Source of the DNA: Tetrapyrgos nigripes
Taxonomy: Eukaryota > Basidiomycota > Agaricomycetes > Agaricales > Campanellaceae
Reading direction: 5' to 3'
DNA: 64,000 nt
NCBI GenBank assembly: GCA_013368315.1
Contig: JAACJM010000001.1
Location: 558,001-622,000, forward strand
Shown here piece after piece: positions 34,517 through 46,506 of this stretch (position 1 is the first letter of the stretch; every line of letters begins with the position of its first letter). Below the pieces are notes generated by a model. It worked only from the letters and a program-made list of their open reading frames with translations. It searched no databases and was not told the DNA's origin. The position numbers and the translations under genes were made by a program.

Positions 34517-36213
34517 ATGGCCATCTCTCGTACAACAAAGATTACCATTTTGCTTGTCATTGATATTCTTTTCTTCTTTGTTGAGCTCATCGTTGGTCTG
34601 TATCATCTCTATTTCGTCATCGCCCTAGCCTCATTAGCTTCCCAGGTTATGCCGTTGGATCCCTCGCTCTCGTCGCCGACAGTTTTCATATGCTCAAGTA
34701 AACTTTCTGCGTCCTTTCATTGTTCGCTACGCTCATTCTGCTCCTAGTGATGTCATGAGTCTAGTGGTTGCCCTATATGCGATCAAGGTTTTGGCCTTTG
34801 TCTTCGACTTCCAACTCCTATTTATCTCTCTCTTCAGCTTACGGCAGAAAACGCCGCAGACTCTAGGTACTCGTATGGCTGGCACAGAGCAGAGATTCTC
34901 GCCGCTCTCATCAATGGCGTCTTTCTTCTTGCTCTCTGCTTCTCGATCTTCTTAGAGGCTCTGGAACGATTCTTTAGTACTCCAGGTAACTTTCGTGCGA
35001 CTCGGTCCTTTCGCCTTTGTTAATGGATTTACATTCACCAGAAATTTCCAACCCTCGTTTGGTAGTCATAGTCGGTTCTTTAGGGCTCGCATCCAATATC
35101 GTCGGCCTGTTCCTCTTCCATGGTAAGAGCCTAACGCTACAGTATACTTCAGGGGAGGGCTCACGTTCTTTTTAGACCATGGCCACTCGCACTCACATGG
35201 ACACACCCACTCCCACCCTGAAAGCAACGCTCCTACTCCTGTGTCAGGATCAGGGCATGCGACTCCTGCACAAAAGATACCTGTACCTGATCGTCCTAGT
35301 CGCTCCCGCACTCGTACCTTATCAAATTCCGAATCCTATGGCTCTCTTTACGGCCATCCCGCGGCCACTCGTGCTTCCCTTGTACAGACAGCCCAGGACT
35401 TGGCTTCCGCTCGTTCTCCCTCTCCACCTGCTCGCCGAAATAGTTTCTCCAGGCCACATCCTTCGGAAAATATTACCGAAAGCGATGCTACCACTGAGGT
35501 ACCCCGCACCGAATCTGATGTTCTAGAACATGTCACGTCTACTGCCAATGAAAGCACCCCCCTGCTGCATGAAGACCATCACACAGATTCGTCAAAGGGA
35601 CACTCTCACTCTCACTCGCACGGACACTCTCATGGATCAATGAATATGCAAGCCATCCTCCTGCACGTCCTGGGCGATGCTCTCGGGAACGTCGGTGTCA
35701 TTGCCACTGGTCTAGTTATTTGGCTTTCGACCTGGAACCTGAAATACTACTTCGATCCCGCTATCAGTTTGGTCATTACTGCAATCATCTTTTCCTCGGC
35801 ATTACCTCTAGGTTCGTCGGTAGTTTATTATTGGTTCTTGCTAATGCTTACAGTATACACTAGTCCGCAGCGCTTCGTTCATTCTACTTCAAGCTGTGCC
35901 TCCAACCATTTCCCTGGAAGATGTTCGCACTTCCATTCTAGATGTAGATGGGGTCCTTTCTCTGCACGAGCTGCACGTATGGCAATTATCCGAGACGAAA
36001 ATTGTCGCCTCTGTGCATGTCTTGGCATCCAGGAAGCATGACTTCATGCCCGTGGCTGCCAAGATACGACAAGTCTTGCATCAACATGGTATACATTCTA
36101 GCACCATTCAACCTGAATATGCTAGACCATCACGACCAGAGGAACAACTCGTCGTGCGTAATTTCTTCCACGCTGAAATGATTCGAGCCATTGATGACCA
36201 TTACGTGTTGTAG
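34517..36213 (+). CDS. Vacuolar zinc transporter, cation diffusion facilitator (Zrc1/Cot1 type)
   Basis: About 470 residues form a CDF zinc/proton antiporter. Membrane segments include TKITILLVIDILFFFVELIV at the start and DSFHMLND with the zinc-site HxxxD in the second helix. The matching site in the fifth helix is HVLGDALGN. Cytosolic His-rich loops are present (HGHSHSHGHTHSHPES and HSHSHSHGHSHG), separated by a long Ser/Pro-rich insert of about 120 residues. The C-terminal domain (GVLSLHELHVWQLSETKIVA) is the usual ferredoxin-like fold. It should load zinc, and possibly cobalt, into the vacuole. Six short introns were resolved in frame. Confidence 0.92.
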
Positions 36214-36424
36214 ACGTCAGGGGAGACATCATGTCTCATCAACTGTCCTCCAGATAGAGAGTGCGATCCCAGGGAAAACGCATGTTGTCGTCAGTATATC
36301 TTTCTACAGTCTATGACGTTGTTACTGACTCTATCATAGCCCCTCCGCCCACAGAAGTCTGAGTACTGCATAATTGCACCGTGAAATCCAATCATTCTGA
36401 ATAAATTATGATTCATTTGTAATG

Positions 36425-39400
36425 TTAGATACCTACTTCCATAAATACAGGAAAATTAGCTACAAACGATTGAGAGGAACCTAACCTCTGGGTTAACATC
36501 CTACTCATGTAACTATATTTCTTTGCTCGAAGATCTGTCACCAACCTCCGTGCCATGCTATGACTTCCCAGAACTGGTCCTCCATGCTTGACACCCAGGT
36601 TTCTCCAAGTCAACTCTAAATGGGACACAGCGATGAGTACAGAGGAAACCAAAGCAACGAGCAACTCTGCGCATATAGTCTGTTCTGGTCCCTGTTTGCT
36701 GTCGATGGAACTAATCAGGGAGGGTAGGATCTGGTGTAAGAATATGGGTAAAAGTGGTGGTGTGCTTCCGTCGCGAGGGACGGTCAAGATGAAAATTGCC
36801 ACTCGTCTGCTACTTTCCGTCTCTCCTCTATTTGCTGACGAGATGAGTTCAGACCATAATAATTGGAGGAATTTGGAAGGAGGCATGATTTTTAGACAAT
36901 AATCCACGTCGACAGAGGGACATTTGCCCATTCGAGCCATGGATAGAGCATATCGAATGATTTCGTGCTGCTTGTTCGTGCCAAGAAACCAAGGGACTTG
37001 CATTTATGGAATGACTCAGACGACCTAACATAGTTCAACACGAGAATAACGTTAGCAAAGGCTAAAGTAGGTAGGAGAGACGCTACTTTAAGGATTGCGC
37101 TGAAACCTAAACAAGATACCAACTCACCGGCTTCGCGAATTCCTATCGCATTGGTGACTACTTGCTGAAGCTCTTCCTTGTTGACTTTCTCAGGTGGAAT
37201 ACTGGCTTTGCCGTCCTTGTCTACTAGTAAAGCCATAATCTGCTGTCCACAAAGAGAGAGCACCGGTCGGGGACATGAAGGTGACAGCAGGAGAGTCTGC
37301 AAAACTTCCACATGTGTCGATGTGTCAAACCTTGCACAAGTGAGAATGAGCAACTCGGTCAGGCATACAATTGGATGGACTCACTGCTTCCTGTGAATTT
37401 CCTGTATCAAAGACTTGACCACACCAACCAGGGTCCAGTTTAGCAGAGAGTCATTGAAATATGAAACACCATTGTTGAAGATTTCTTGGTCAATCTTTGA
37501 TTCCATTTTCATTCTGATAGCATGGACAAAGAGACTTGCTGCTATGCGTAACAAAGACTTCGGAGGTGTAGACCTGATCTGTCATTCGATATCAGTGATT
37601 CGATAGAGACGCTTGACGACTCACCGTAAAATCGTATCCTCAATGCCCTCACTGCTACTGTCAAAAAGGGTTTTGAACCATGTTTTGAAGGCAGTAAGAT
37701 CTTCTTGAGGAAGACTCTCAAGGGCCAGAACTGCCGAAGTCGTTTTCAGAAATTTGGCAGATAGTTTTCGGTCTTCTACAGCAAGATTGTTGTCTTGGAC
37801 CTGCAAGCAAATTATGAGTATGTTATCTGTCTAAAAACGAAGAACAGACATTATAGCGGACTACTGCCACTTGTAAAAATAGAATCACGTTGCCGAGATA
37901 GCTAACTGCCGTCTGAGGATCGCCTGAAATATGTTTTGGTAAATAACGATTAGTGGTGCAAACCGAGATTCACTAACCAACGGTCTCGCAATCATAAAGT
38001 TCCAAGAATAATAAAACTTGAGAAATAAGATCAGGAATTTTGAGGTGCAGAGTTAAAACATCCAAAGAGCGATCATGGGAGTACAGTAGCTTGGTTATAT
38101 GGCTGATTTGGCTCAAAGAGTCGATGTCTAGCTGTTTAGTCGCAGAGACGAAATGCTGTAAGTAATGATTAGCTAAAGACATAAACTAGAACCTGTTAGT
38201 AAAGATTTGGCACCTGGTATATGATATTACTGAACGTGGCATGACTCGCAGGATCTCGCCATATCCTATCCAAGAAAACATTTGTATCTTCTCCATTATC
38301 AGGCGACAATTTGAATTCTATAAAGATCTAGACAGAACTGAGAAACTGAGAATGAAGAGATAGTAACGTGAGGCCACAGACCTCAAGAGTCTGGCCGCAA
38401 CTTTGAGCTTCCGTTTTGAGACTGTATGAAGTATCATTGGAGATACCACTATCAATGTTTAAGGCAGAGCGTTGATCTATGAGACCGTTCGCCCACAGTT
38501 CCATCAGGAGGCAACGCAGAATTGGTTGGGACCTGGAATGAGAATTGTTGAGATTCATGTCGCGCTGCTGACAATAGGTACTCGCATAGAAGGATCTGAA
38601 TACCCCTCCGTTGCAGATAGAACGTTATCGCACATAGAAAGCAGGTCGTTGCGGCGTAATAGAGATGTGACGGCAGCTTGCATGGCAGGTCTCTTAAGCA
38701 AGATGGTTTTAATGTCTGAAGGAATGAAGCAGGAGACAACTCACCCAGTCAGTTTCAGAGATAGTATTCTCCGCTGCTACGGACTTTTCAAACGCAAGCA
38801 AAATACGAGGAAGCTGAAAGCCTGACATGAGCGGACAGTATCGACAACGAGGAAATGATACACACCCTGCCTATGACGAATGCCTTCCATAGCACCGATG
38901 AACTAGGCAAACTCTGTGACAAGCACATTAAGACAGCCAGAAGCAACTGCGTATAGAATACTGTGGGTGTCCACGCTGACCACCTAAAAGTCGCGACCAA
39001 CAGCGCAACGGGATAGATCGTACCCGCACCCGTCATGCTGGCCCTAGACAGCATCTGCGAGATTATCAGTATACCCCAAAAGCAGCCATTAGCCGAGACA
39101 ACTGACAATATGATTCAAAACAAGACTCAGAGTTATCACATCCGTGTCGGAGCTCGAGCCTACCATGTCACCTTTCCCAAAAGCCAATTGCATACTCTGC
39201 ATCATTTGTGCTTCTCGGGCTACTTTAGCGTCATCTCCGATGGTAATGCTCAGTGTCAAAGCGAAATTCTCCAGTGCTTGCTTGAGTTCTGCCGTCAGCT
39301 GGAAATTTTGCATTATATCGCTGACATATGCAAAATATATCATTGCTTGAGCGGTGGAAATATGAGACATGTCTGGAACGCATGGCAGGAGAACTACAAA

Positions 39401-40027
39401 CATGTCAAGTCTACTTGTTACTTGGGTGGATGCAGAACTCACTTAGAAGAAGTTCAGCAGAAGAGGTGATGAGTTGGTGGAAATGTGATGATGGCAGGGA
39501 ATGAGCGGTTCGGAATAAGGCCATTGCATCCTGGACAAGTTCTAGTATGACAGATGGCGACTCTCCGTATGCAACGATTGATCCACTACTGCCTCTGCCA
39601 GTCGCATAATATTCATCCAAAGCGATACGACACAACATGTCCAAAGTTGCAGCGTTGTGAAGTTCTGGGGAGCGCGTAGCTTGAAGGAAGGTTGGCACAA
39701 ACACCGGAACTGGGATCATGCCATCTTGAATGGCGTACTTGAGATAGTCGTGTAAAGCGGGATCGCCTGGGTACAGTTTGTAGAGGTCAAGGACTGAATC
39801 TGAATAAAGCATCAAAAGCAGAACAAATGGGCACAGTCGTTCACTGACTACTTATCACTGCTTCTTGATTCTCTGTGGCCGTATTCTTGGACAGGAAAAG
39901 CTTGCAAAGGCTCGCCCACTGTGCTTGGTCTTGTCATTTTCGCAAACTTCCAGGATATTGAGAGACTGACTTTTGCAGCGGACACACCGCTTTGAAAGCA
40001 GTTTCTTGTCAATTCGGAAATGGACAT
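36425..40027 (-). CDS. Mediator subunit 5 (Nut1)-like protein
   Basis: A large gene with many 45-55 nt introns gives roughly 900 residues of helical sequence. The first exons read MSISELTRNCFQSGVSAAK, WASLCKLFLSKNTATENQEA and SVLDLYKLYPGDPALHDYLK. This matches the N-terminal pattern I associate with fungal Med5, a tail-module subunit of the Mediator complex that links activators to RNA polymerase II. Further stretches include HNAATLDMLCRIALDEYYAT and a C-terminus LTQRLGSSQSFVANFPVF. No catalytic motif is present. The family call rests on recognition of the N-terminus and on size; it needs a profile search. The start at 40027 is the first ATG of a well-formed exon. Confidence 0.6.
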
Positions 40028-40371
40028 ACGCGTAGCATCAAGACACTCGAACTGAACACGCTAGCCTGGAGACCAGTCTTTATAGAAGAAGCAGAGAAGA
40101 TAGTCGTTCTCTGTATGAACACGCGTTTGGTACAAAACTAGTCACATGCGCATCGGCCAGTTCCCGGCCAATTCCCAGCGAACCACCTCCATCTTCGAGG
40201 CTGAAACCACTGTGGCGTTGAAACATAGAATAAATAGGATAAAGGACGTGTATGTAGCTATTAAAATTCTGACTAGGTTCTCAAAATAATATCATTCCAT
40301 TCAAGTGTAAGTAGTCTCTCCTAGCCAGACCCAACCGAACTTCGAAGGTTGGATTCAAGTGGCCAAATGCT
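40028..40371. other. Intergenic region upstream of the Med5-like gene
   Basis: These 344 bp hold the promoter of the Med5-like gene and the 3' end of the SDR gene. I see no gene. Confidence 0.4.
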
Positions 40372-41703
40372 TCAACCTCTCAAATATCCAGACACAACCT
40401 TATGGACCCTATCGTCTACCTCCCCCAAAACTTTGACGGTCTCGTTCTGGAATCCTCAATTATTGTGCAGACTCCTAGAGAAGAACGCGTTTCACTCACC
40501 CAAAACTTATCCTCTGCTCTGCTTCCATCCTCACTCAGAATCCAATCACTGACTTCCCTCAACTCGGATAGACTAATGTAACCACCTCTCATGCTCTGTT
40601 CTTCTTCCTCCGTGTCGGCACCCCCCAAAGCACCATAAATCACTTGCCTACTACCCTCTTCAGATGTATACGCCAGCTTCATCCGATCAGCCCAGTAATT
40701 TTTGCTTTCTTCAGGAATGGAACGATAGAGGGGAGAATCACATAGGCCAGGGTTGACAGCGACGATGGTGATAGTTGGAAAGGTTTGTGGGAGGCGAGCG
40801 TGCAATGCGCGGACAGCGAGTAGATTGAGAACTGTCCAACGATAATCATTAGAGGTGATCTAATCATAACTACCAAAGTTGAAAACTCACGTTTTGTACT
40901 CTGGTATCGTTTCTCCATTACACTGTGAGCGCATCAACAACTAGGTCCTTTGCAAGGAAAAAGAGTCGGCAAATAGAAATAATAACCAAGCTCACCTTGG
41001 AGTGCAATACTCCTTGCTCGAACATATTTCCAAGGGATTCGGTGCATCAATCAGTTCCTTCTCGATACTGGCCCAATAATGCACATTACTGGAGACGGAA
41101 ACGAGACGGGGATGTGTATTGTGCGTTTTGGCGGTAGTAATCATCTTAGGAAGAAGCAAAAACGACAGGAGTGTAGGTCCAAGATGGTTGACCTGCAGCC
41201 TGCCGAGTAGACGATCAGTTAGTAGCAAGGAAAGAACGTATCTAGAAGACTCACTCCTGCTCCCAGCCATTTGTGGTCAAGATATATTTCCCTGCGTTAT
41301 AGATAGCGGCGTTTTCAACCAGATAGTCAATCCTGGAAAGCTCTTTCTCTGCTCTATCAGCGAAAGCCTTGATCGAAGAGAAATCCCCTTGGTCCATAAT
41401 CCAAAGCTCAACACAATCAAAATTGGTTTCGTTTTTAATTTCTAGTCCCTTAATTTGTTAGTCAGACGGGGCCAGCCATAGATGACACTCACCTGTCGCT
41501 GCAACTTGCCCCTTCGTTTCATTCCTACAAACGATCACCAACCTGCCAGGATTCATTCTAGCAAAATGCTTCGAAGCTTCAAGGCCTATCCCAGTATTCG
41601 CTCCGGTGACGATGACCGTCTTTCCAGAAAGGTCAGCCGTGACCACGGGAGCCATCGGTGTTGTTTGTTCCCTAACGAAGTCTTCGTGAGAGTAGTATTT
41701 CAT
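40372..41703 (-). CDS. Short-chain dehydrogenase/reductase
   Basis: About 335 residues show the SDR fold: VIVTGANTGIGLEASKHFAR (TGxxxGIG cofactor loop), LVIVCRNETKG, ENAAIYN in place of the usual NNAG, RLVSVSSNVHYW with the catalytic Ser, and YQSTKLLNLLAVRALHARLP with the YxxxK. Later come VAVNPGLCDSPLYRS and NETVKVLGEVDDRV. The last exon starts at an AACGAG after an intron (GTGAGTG to GATTCCAG). Reading past that donor instead would give a wrong tail. Similarity is to fungal retinol-dehydrogenase or WW-oxidoreductase-like SDRs, many of them in secondary metabolism, but no cluster surrounds it. The NAG motif variant (NAA) is worth noting. Confidence 0.85.
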
Positions 41704-41955
41704 TGTTAGTGCTAGAAAAGGGAGGTAAGGAGGAGACAAAGTGGATTCTTTGCTGATAATGATGGATGCTCGTTTATATCTTCAAGATATTCGTAGGAAC
41801 CAGCAATGCTGACTGAGCAGAACAATTGGCACCCTGAAAATCTCGGTTGTCGGTCCCAAGTTCTCGGATCCTTTCCGAGCTCGGAACCCCCCCGAACTCG
41901 TTACATAGGTCAACAGCACCAGTGCGCAAGCACTTACATATGTGGCATAAAATGA

Positions 41956-44900
41956 TTAAATTAAGTTCCATTGCTGCAGTAGTAGTAGACGATATAACAT
42001 TAGACCTTCGCGATTAACCTGCGCGTTTCCTGGGGCGTAAAATGTAGAATGACGGAGAGGACCTTTACCAGACTTGGCTATAAACAGAAATTTCAGATTG
42101 AATTCAGCAATCAAAAAATCCATTGAAAGACTCACTCGCATTTCCTTATGCTCAAGGAATTGCAGAATCACGTTTCGAAGGTACTCCAGATTGACCTCTT
42201 CCTGTTCTTTTGCTGGCGGGTCACTCGTGGAAGAGCGTCCACTCGGTGGGGATGACACATTAGACGCTTCGGGTGGATGGCCATCATTGCGAGACGACCA
42301 ATAGCCCACTCCACGGTTTCTTTGACGGTCTAGTAAAGCAGCTGAAGATTGTACTTTGCGAATCTCCTCTCGCAGCGTCTAATAGTCATCAGGTTGTTAT
42401 CAGGTAAATAGAGAATGGCACGCATTACCTTGACGTTTGCCCGCAATTGACTCTCTCGTGTTTTGCCTTCTTCCACTGTCCTCTCGAGCTGCTCTATCTT
42501 GGACGTCAGCTCGGTTTCTTTGGACTGGTTGGAGTTCTGTAAACGAGTCAGCCATGGACTCGGATTTAGGCAAAGAAATACACACTTCAACGTCCTGGAA
42601 CTGAGAAAGCTGTGTCGTAAGTTGCGAGATTCTAGTCTGGTTGGACTGGATCTCTTCCTGAAGTCTTGCAACCTGAGCTCTGAGCTCTCCGACGACGTCT
42701 TCATCTTGTTCCTTGGATTTCGTTGCGGACCCCAGCATCTGTTTCAGTTCTTCAGTCTCCCTCTTCTTCTCGCGCAGAATCCGAGTCCATTCGATATCAC
42801 TCTCGCTACGTTCCTTCTCTACATTCTGGAGAACACGTCTGAGATCAGCTAATTTGGCCTCGTACTTGGCCTCGACGGCCGACATGAGCCGAGCAGTATC
42901 CTCAGAAGATACCGAAGGAGTTGGCTGAATCTGTTGCCGTTGGAACTCAAGTAGCTCCTCTTTGAGCAAAGCAACCTGATCTGCATACTCCCGAAGTTGG
43001 TGCTGCACCTCAGTGTTCTGATTGCGCAACATCTCGACCTGCTCCTGAGACGACTCGTATTCGGCTTGACGGATCTGTAATTGGTCAAAATACGAATTCT
43101 TGTCGTTAGACATGGTCTCTAGAGACGCCTCCAGTTGGGAGATCCGGAAGTTTTTCGCGTTAAGCACTTTAGTATGCACACTCTGCGAAAAGGTTCAGCG
43201 AGCTACTGGAAAAGATATTTCAACAAACATACCTTGGTTGTGACGGCTTCGAGCTCAAACTGGGAACGAATCGCAGAGATTTCCTTCTCATGACGTTCCT
43301 TCATAGCAAGCAACTCTTTGTCGAACTGAGCCTTGAGTCCAGCAACAGCCACTTCTCTTTCAGCATTGACTGTTTCAATATCTTTCTGCAATTTAGCCTT
43401 CTCCGCGTCCTCTTTCTCCTTTTGACTAGCTTCCTTCTCGCGCACCCCAGCCAACTCCTTCACCGCTTCCTCTTTCTCTTTCTCGACTTTTACAAGCTTC
43501 TGGCGGACAGTCTTCAATAGGTTGATCGCCTTTACTCGTTTCTCCTCCTCTTCCTTAGCTGACTCTTTTGCTTTAGCCATTTCTTGATTTAAGCGATTGA
43601 TATCAGCCTGACGCTTCCCCAAGTCATCTTCGCCTTGAGCAATAGAGCCTTGTGAAGCCGATAATAGAGCCTCAGTTTCTTGGAGTTGTTTGCGAAGAAG
43701 CTCGATTTGTTCAGACTGTGAATGTGATTCGAGTCGATGGGTGTCTCGTAATTCTTCGAGGCGTTCATCCTGGCCTAAAATACAGATGGATATTGCATTC
43801 ATGGAGTAGAATGCTATCACATACCTTGCAATTTCTCATTCAGACGTTTAATCTCTTCTTGCGAAATCTAAATCAGGTAAATGAGGTGGTGATGATCAAG
43901 TAAAAACGTAAGTCTCACTTCAACTTTGGATGCAATATTTTGCAAGTAAGACCGAAGACCTTCGCTGTCTTGGAGAGTCTCCACCGGAGTAAGTTCACGA
44001 AGTACGGAATCCGCAGCCACCTTTTCGGCCTGAAGCCTCTTGAAGGATTTTGACACGTCTGTACATCATCGTTTGAGCTGTGGAACTACTTAACGGTGCA
44101 CCGGGACTCACCCGTAAACCTTTGCTCCACCAACTTCAACCTCTCCTGTAGCTCTTCTACATTTGTCCCAGTGTTGACGCCAGGCGAGGTGTTACGACCG
44201 TTCTGAGCGATGCTCGCCTCCACGTCTTTCCCTATCTCGGCAACTACATTCGTTCCAATGGCGAAAACAGGGGAAGCGCTGCGCTCATGTTGAGTTGGGA
44301 CATCCTCCATTTCTTTTTCTGCCTCCTCCGCAACGACAGTAGAGACATCATCGTTACTCTCCATTACTGTTCCTTCGTTGGAAAGGGGCTCGACAGGTTT
44401 GGTGGTGGTGGGATCACTTTCGTCAGCGATCGCGAGAGACTCGATCACTTCCTCAATTTCATCTTCCACATCCTGCCCGGGAGGAGCGTTATCCTTCGCA
44501 GACTCTTCAACCTCTTTTCCTACAGAAGCAGAGGGCGGAGACTGGTGTGTAGCTTCTTCGGTAGAAACGGATGGGATGGTGTCATTGGGGGCGTTTTCCT
44601 CGACCGGCTCTTGCTCAGAGACAGAGGCGGGTTCGGCTGCTGGAGTAACGTCAGAAAGTGACGCGACGGACAAGGACAAGTTGTGGCCGACGTGTTCGAG
44701 AGCGGGCGAAACGATGGGAGAAACGATGGGAGAATCTGGCAAGGGTGTAGAAGTCGGTGATAAAGGATGATCAACTGCAACCTTCATAGGAAGGGGAGAT
44801 GCACGAGAGGAGGTTGGAGTGGTTCCATTGGAAGCCTCGCCGAGAGTATGAGTTACTGCTCGAAGTCGTTCCTCTAGCGTGGATTTGGTTCTAGGACTGG

Positions 44901-45120
44901 TAATGGGAGATTTTGCGGAAGCTGGGCTTGCTGAACGGGGAGCAAATGATTTGCGCAAGCTGGAGAGAGCAGATTCTGCTAGCTGGCCGGGAGAGTCTGG
45001 CCGTTGGGAGTCGATGGATTGGGAGCGTGCAGCGTGACTTGGACCCTCAGCATCCTGGCTGCCTTTGCGAGTTTGTTGTGGTGCAAATGTCTCGACAGCC
45101 TGACGGAACTGAGAGAACAT
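41956..45120 (-). CDS. GRIP-domain golgin (Imh1-like)
   Basis: The N-terminus MFSQFRQAVETFAPQQ is followed by about 300 residues of disordered Ser/Pro/Glu-rich sequence, including a PIVSPIVSP duplication. Then come about 500 residues of coiled coil rich in Glu, Lys and Leu (ERLKLVEQRF, KRLNEKLQ, RLQEEIQSNQTRISQLTTQL). The C-terminal GRIP domain reads NLEYLRNVILQFLEHKEMR joined over an intron to PSLVKVLSVILHFTPQETQ. GRIP domains bind the GTPase Arl1 and tether golgins to the trans-Golgi, where they catch vesicles. About 900 residues in total. The final residues after the GRIP core may be trimmed by another intron near 42019. Confidence 0.88.
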
Positions 45121-45286
45121 TATACCTCGACGCGGTCGAGGTCAACTCCAAGTCAGACGTGTGACTCTTCCTAGCCGGTCTCCACAATACCCAAACTCCC
45201 AAGCTTACAAGTACAATAAAATAGTCATTAATACCGATAAATTATGGTGATATAATATATGTAAGACCAGCACTGGAATAATCCTT

Positions 45287-46395
45287 TTACGAGCCGCTGT
45301 TCGACAAGTTGTCAACCTGTTTGCCCTTTTCGGCGCTGCTGTAGCCAACCTGTTCCGACCCTGGAGATGGTGTCCTAGCTACTGTCACTGGGACTGGGGG
45401 AGATGAGCTGACAGAAGGAATTGAACTGGAAGCAGGGGAACTCGCTAGCTGCCATGCTGGTATTGAGGGTCGACCAACCGCCGGTGCGGGCGGAGTCAAG
45501 GTGGATGAAGTTGGACCCCGGCTGAGTAACAGTGCTTTGAGAGACTTGAGTTCTTGTTGCAGCTCAGCAAGTGATTGCGTTTGCGTCTCCTTGTTCTTCT
45601 CAATCATCTTCGGTCAAAAAGTTAGCGAGAAACAACGCTAGAGATAAAATGACCCGTACCTTGGGAAGCATGTCTCGAATCGTATTGATTTCATCCCGAA
45701 TCTCCCGCATTTCATCTCGTGTTTTCGCTTCTCCTTCGCGCATTTCAGACACGACAGCTTCCACGTCTTTCGTGGTTCGGTCAACCTTTTCCTTCTGTTC
45801 CTCGACTGCCGTCTTGACTGCAGCCGTCTCTGCTTGTATTTCCTTGAGCAGTGCTTCTGCTTTGTCAAACTGCACTGTCAAAGCATCCCGGTCCTCTTCA
45901 TACGCAGTGGAATTGGGAGGCTGGAGGTGCGGGGATAAATATTTCTATAGATAACAGAGTAAATATTTGAGGCGAAGAAGACGGAATAAAGCAAACCTGA
46001 AACAGGGTTACTGCACCATAAACGATGGCGCCAGATACTATACCAGTAATCTAGATGCTACGTGAACAGAGGACACGAGTGTCAAAGGAGTAGAACACAC
46101 AAAGTAGTCCCGCCAGTCCCATGCATTGGAAGGTTGACCATATGGATTTGGAAACGACCCTCTATATGCAACGACGGGTCCAGCAGCTTGCGGCGAAGAA
46201 ACCTGTCGAAAAGCAAGGTCGATTTCGGTGGGCGTAAGACCTTTCGATTCAAGAAATTGGATGCGCTGCGCGATCGGAGAAGCTTGTGACTAGGGAATGT
46301 CAATATTTACTTCCACTTTGAGAAGTCGTAGATACCTTTGGATCTGAAAGAAAAGCTACAGCGTTACGAATGAGTTCTTCGCGTTGTCCTGACAT
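45287..46395 (-). CDS. PEX14: Peroxin-14, peroxisomal docking protein
   Basis: About 330 residues begin MSGQREELIRNAVAFLSDPK and continue over an intron with IQFLESKGLTPTEIDLAFRQ, the conserved Pex14 N-terminal domain that binds Pex5 and Pex19. A hydrophobic segment DYFITGIVSGAIVYGAVTLF anchors it in the peroxisomal membrane. A coiled coil (EALLKEIQAETAAVKTAVEE, then EMREIRDEINTIRDM) and a Ser/Pro-rich tail ending NLSNSGS follow. Pex14 forms the docking and pore complex for matrix protein import with Pex13. The start at 46395 fits the family N-terminus; longer in-frame readings upstream run into the divergent EF-Tu promoter. Confidence 0.92.
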
Positions 46396-46506
46396 GGCGG
46401 AGAAGAGGAAACGGGTCGGGTAACCGGTGCCGGCCGTGTCACGGGGAATTCCGAGTAGAAACAAATTTTTGTCCGAGTCGCGTAGCAAACTACAACTCTG
46501 ACCGCC
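46396..46506. promoter_or_regulatory. Divergent promoter, PEX14 / mitochondrial EF-Tu
   Basis: Only 111 bp separate the start codons of a peroxisomal import gene and a mitochondrial translation gene. Confidence 0.45.

Noticed and set aside
44378..44770. 130-residue ORF on the plus strand
   Set aside because: It is antisense to the Ser/Pro/Glu-rich part of the golgin and mirrors its codon pattern.
36425..46395. Secondary-metabolite cluster around the SDR gene
   Set aside because: The neighbours are a Mediator-type subunit, a golgin and Pex14; no synthase, P450 or transporter lies nearby.
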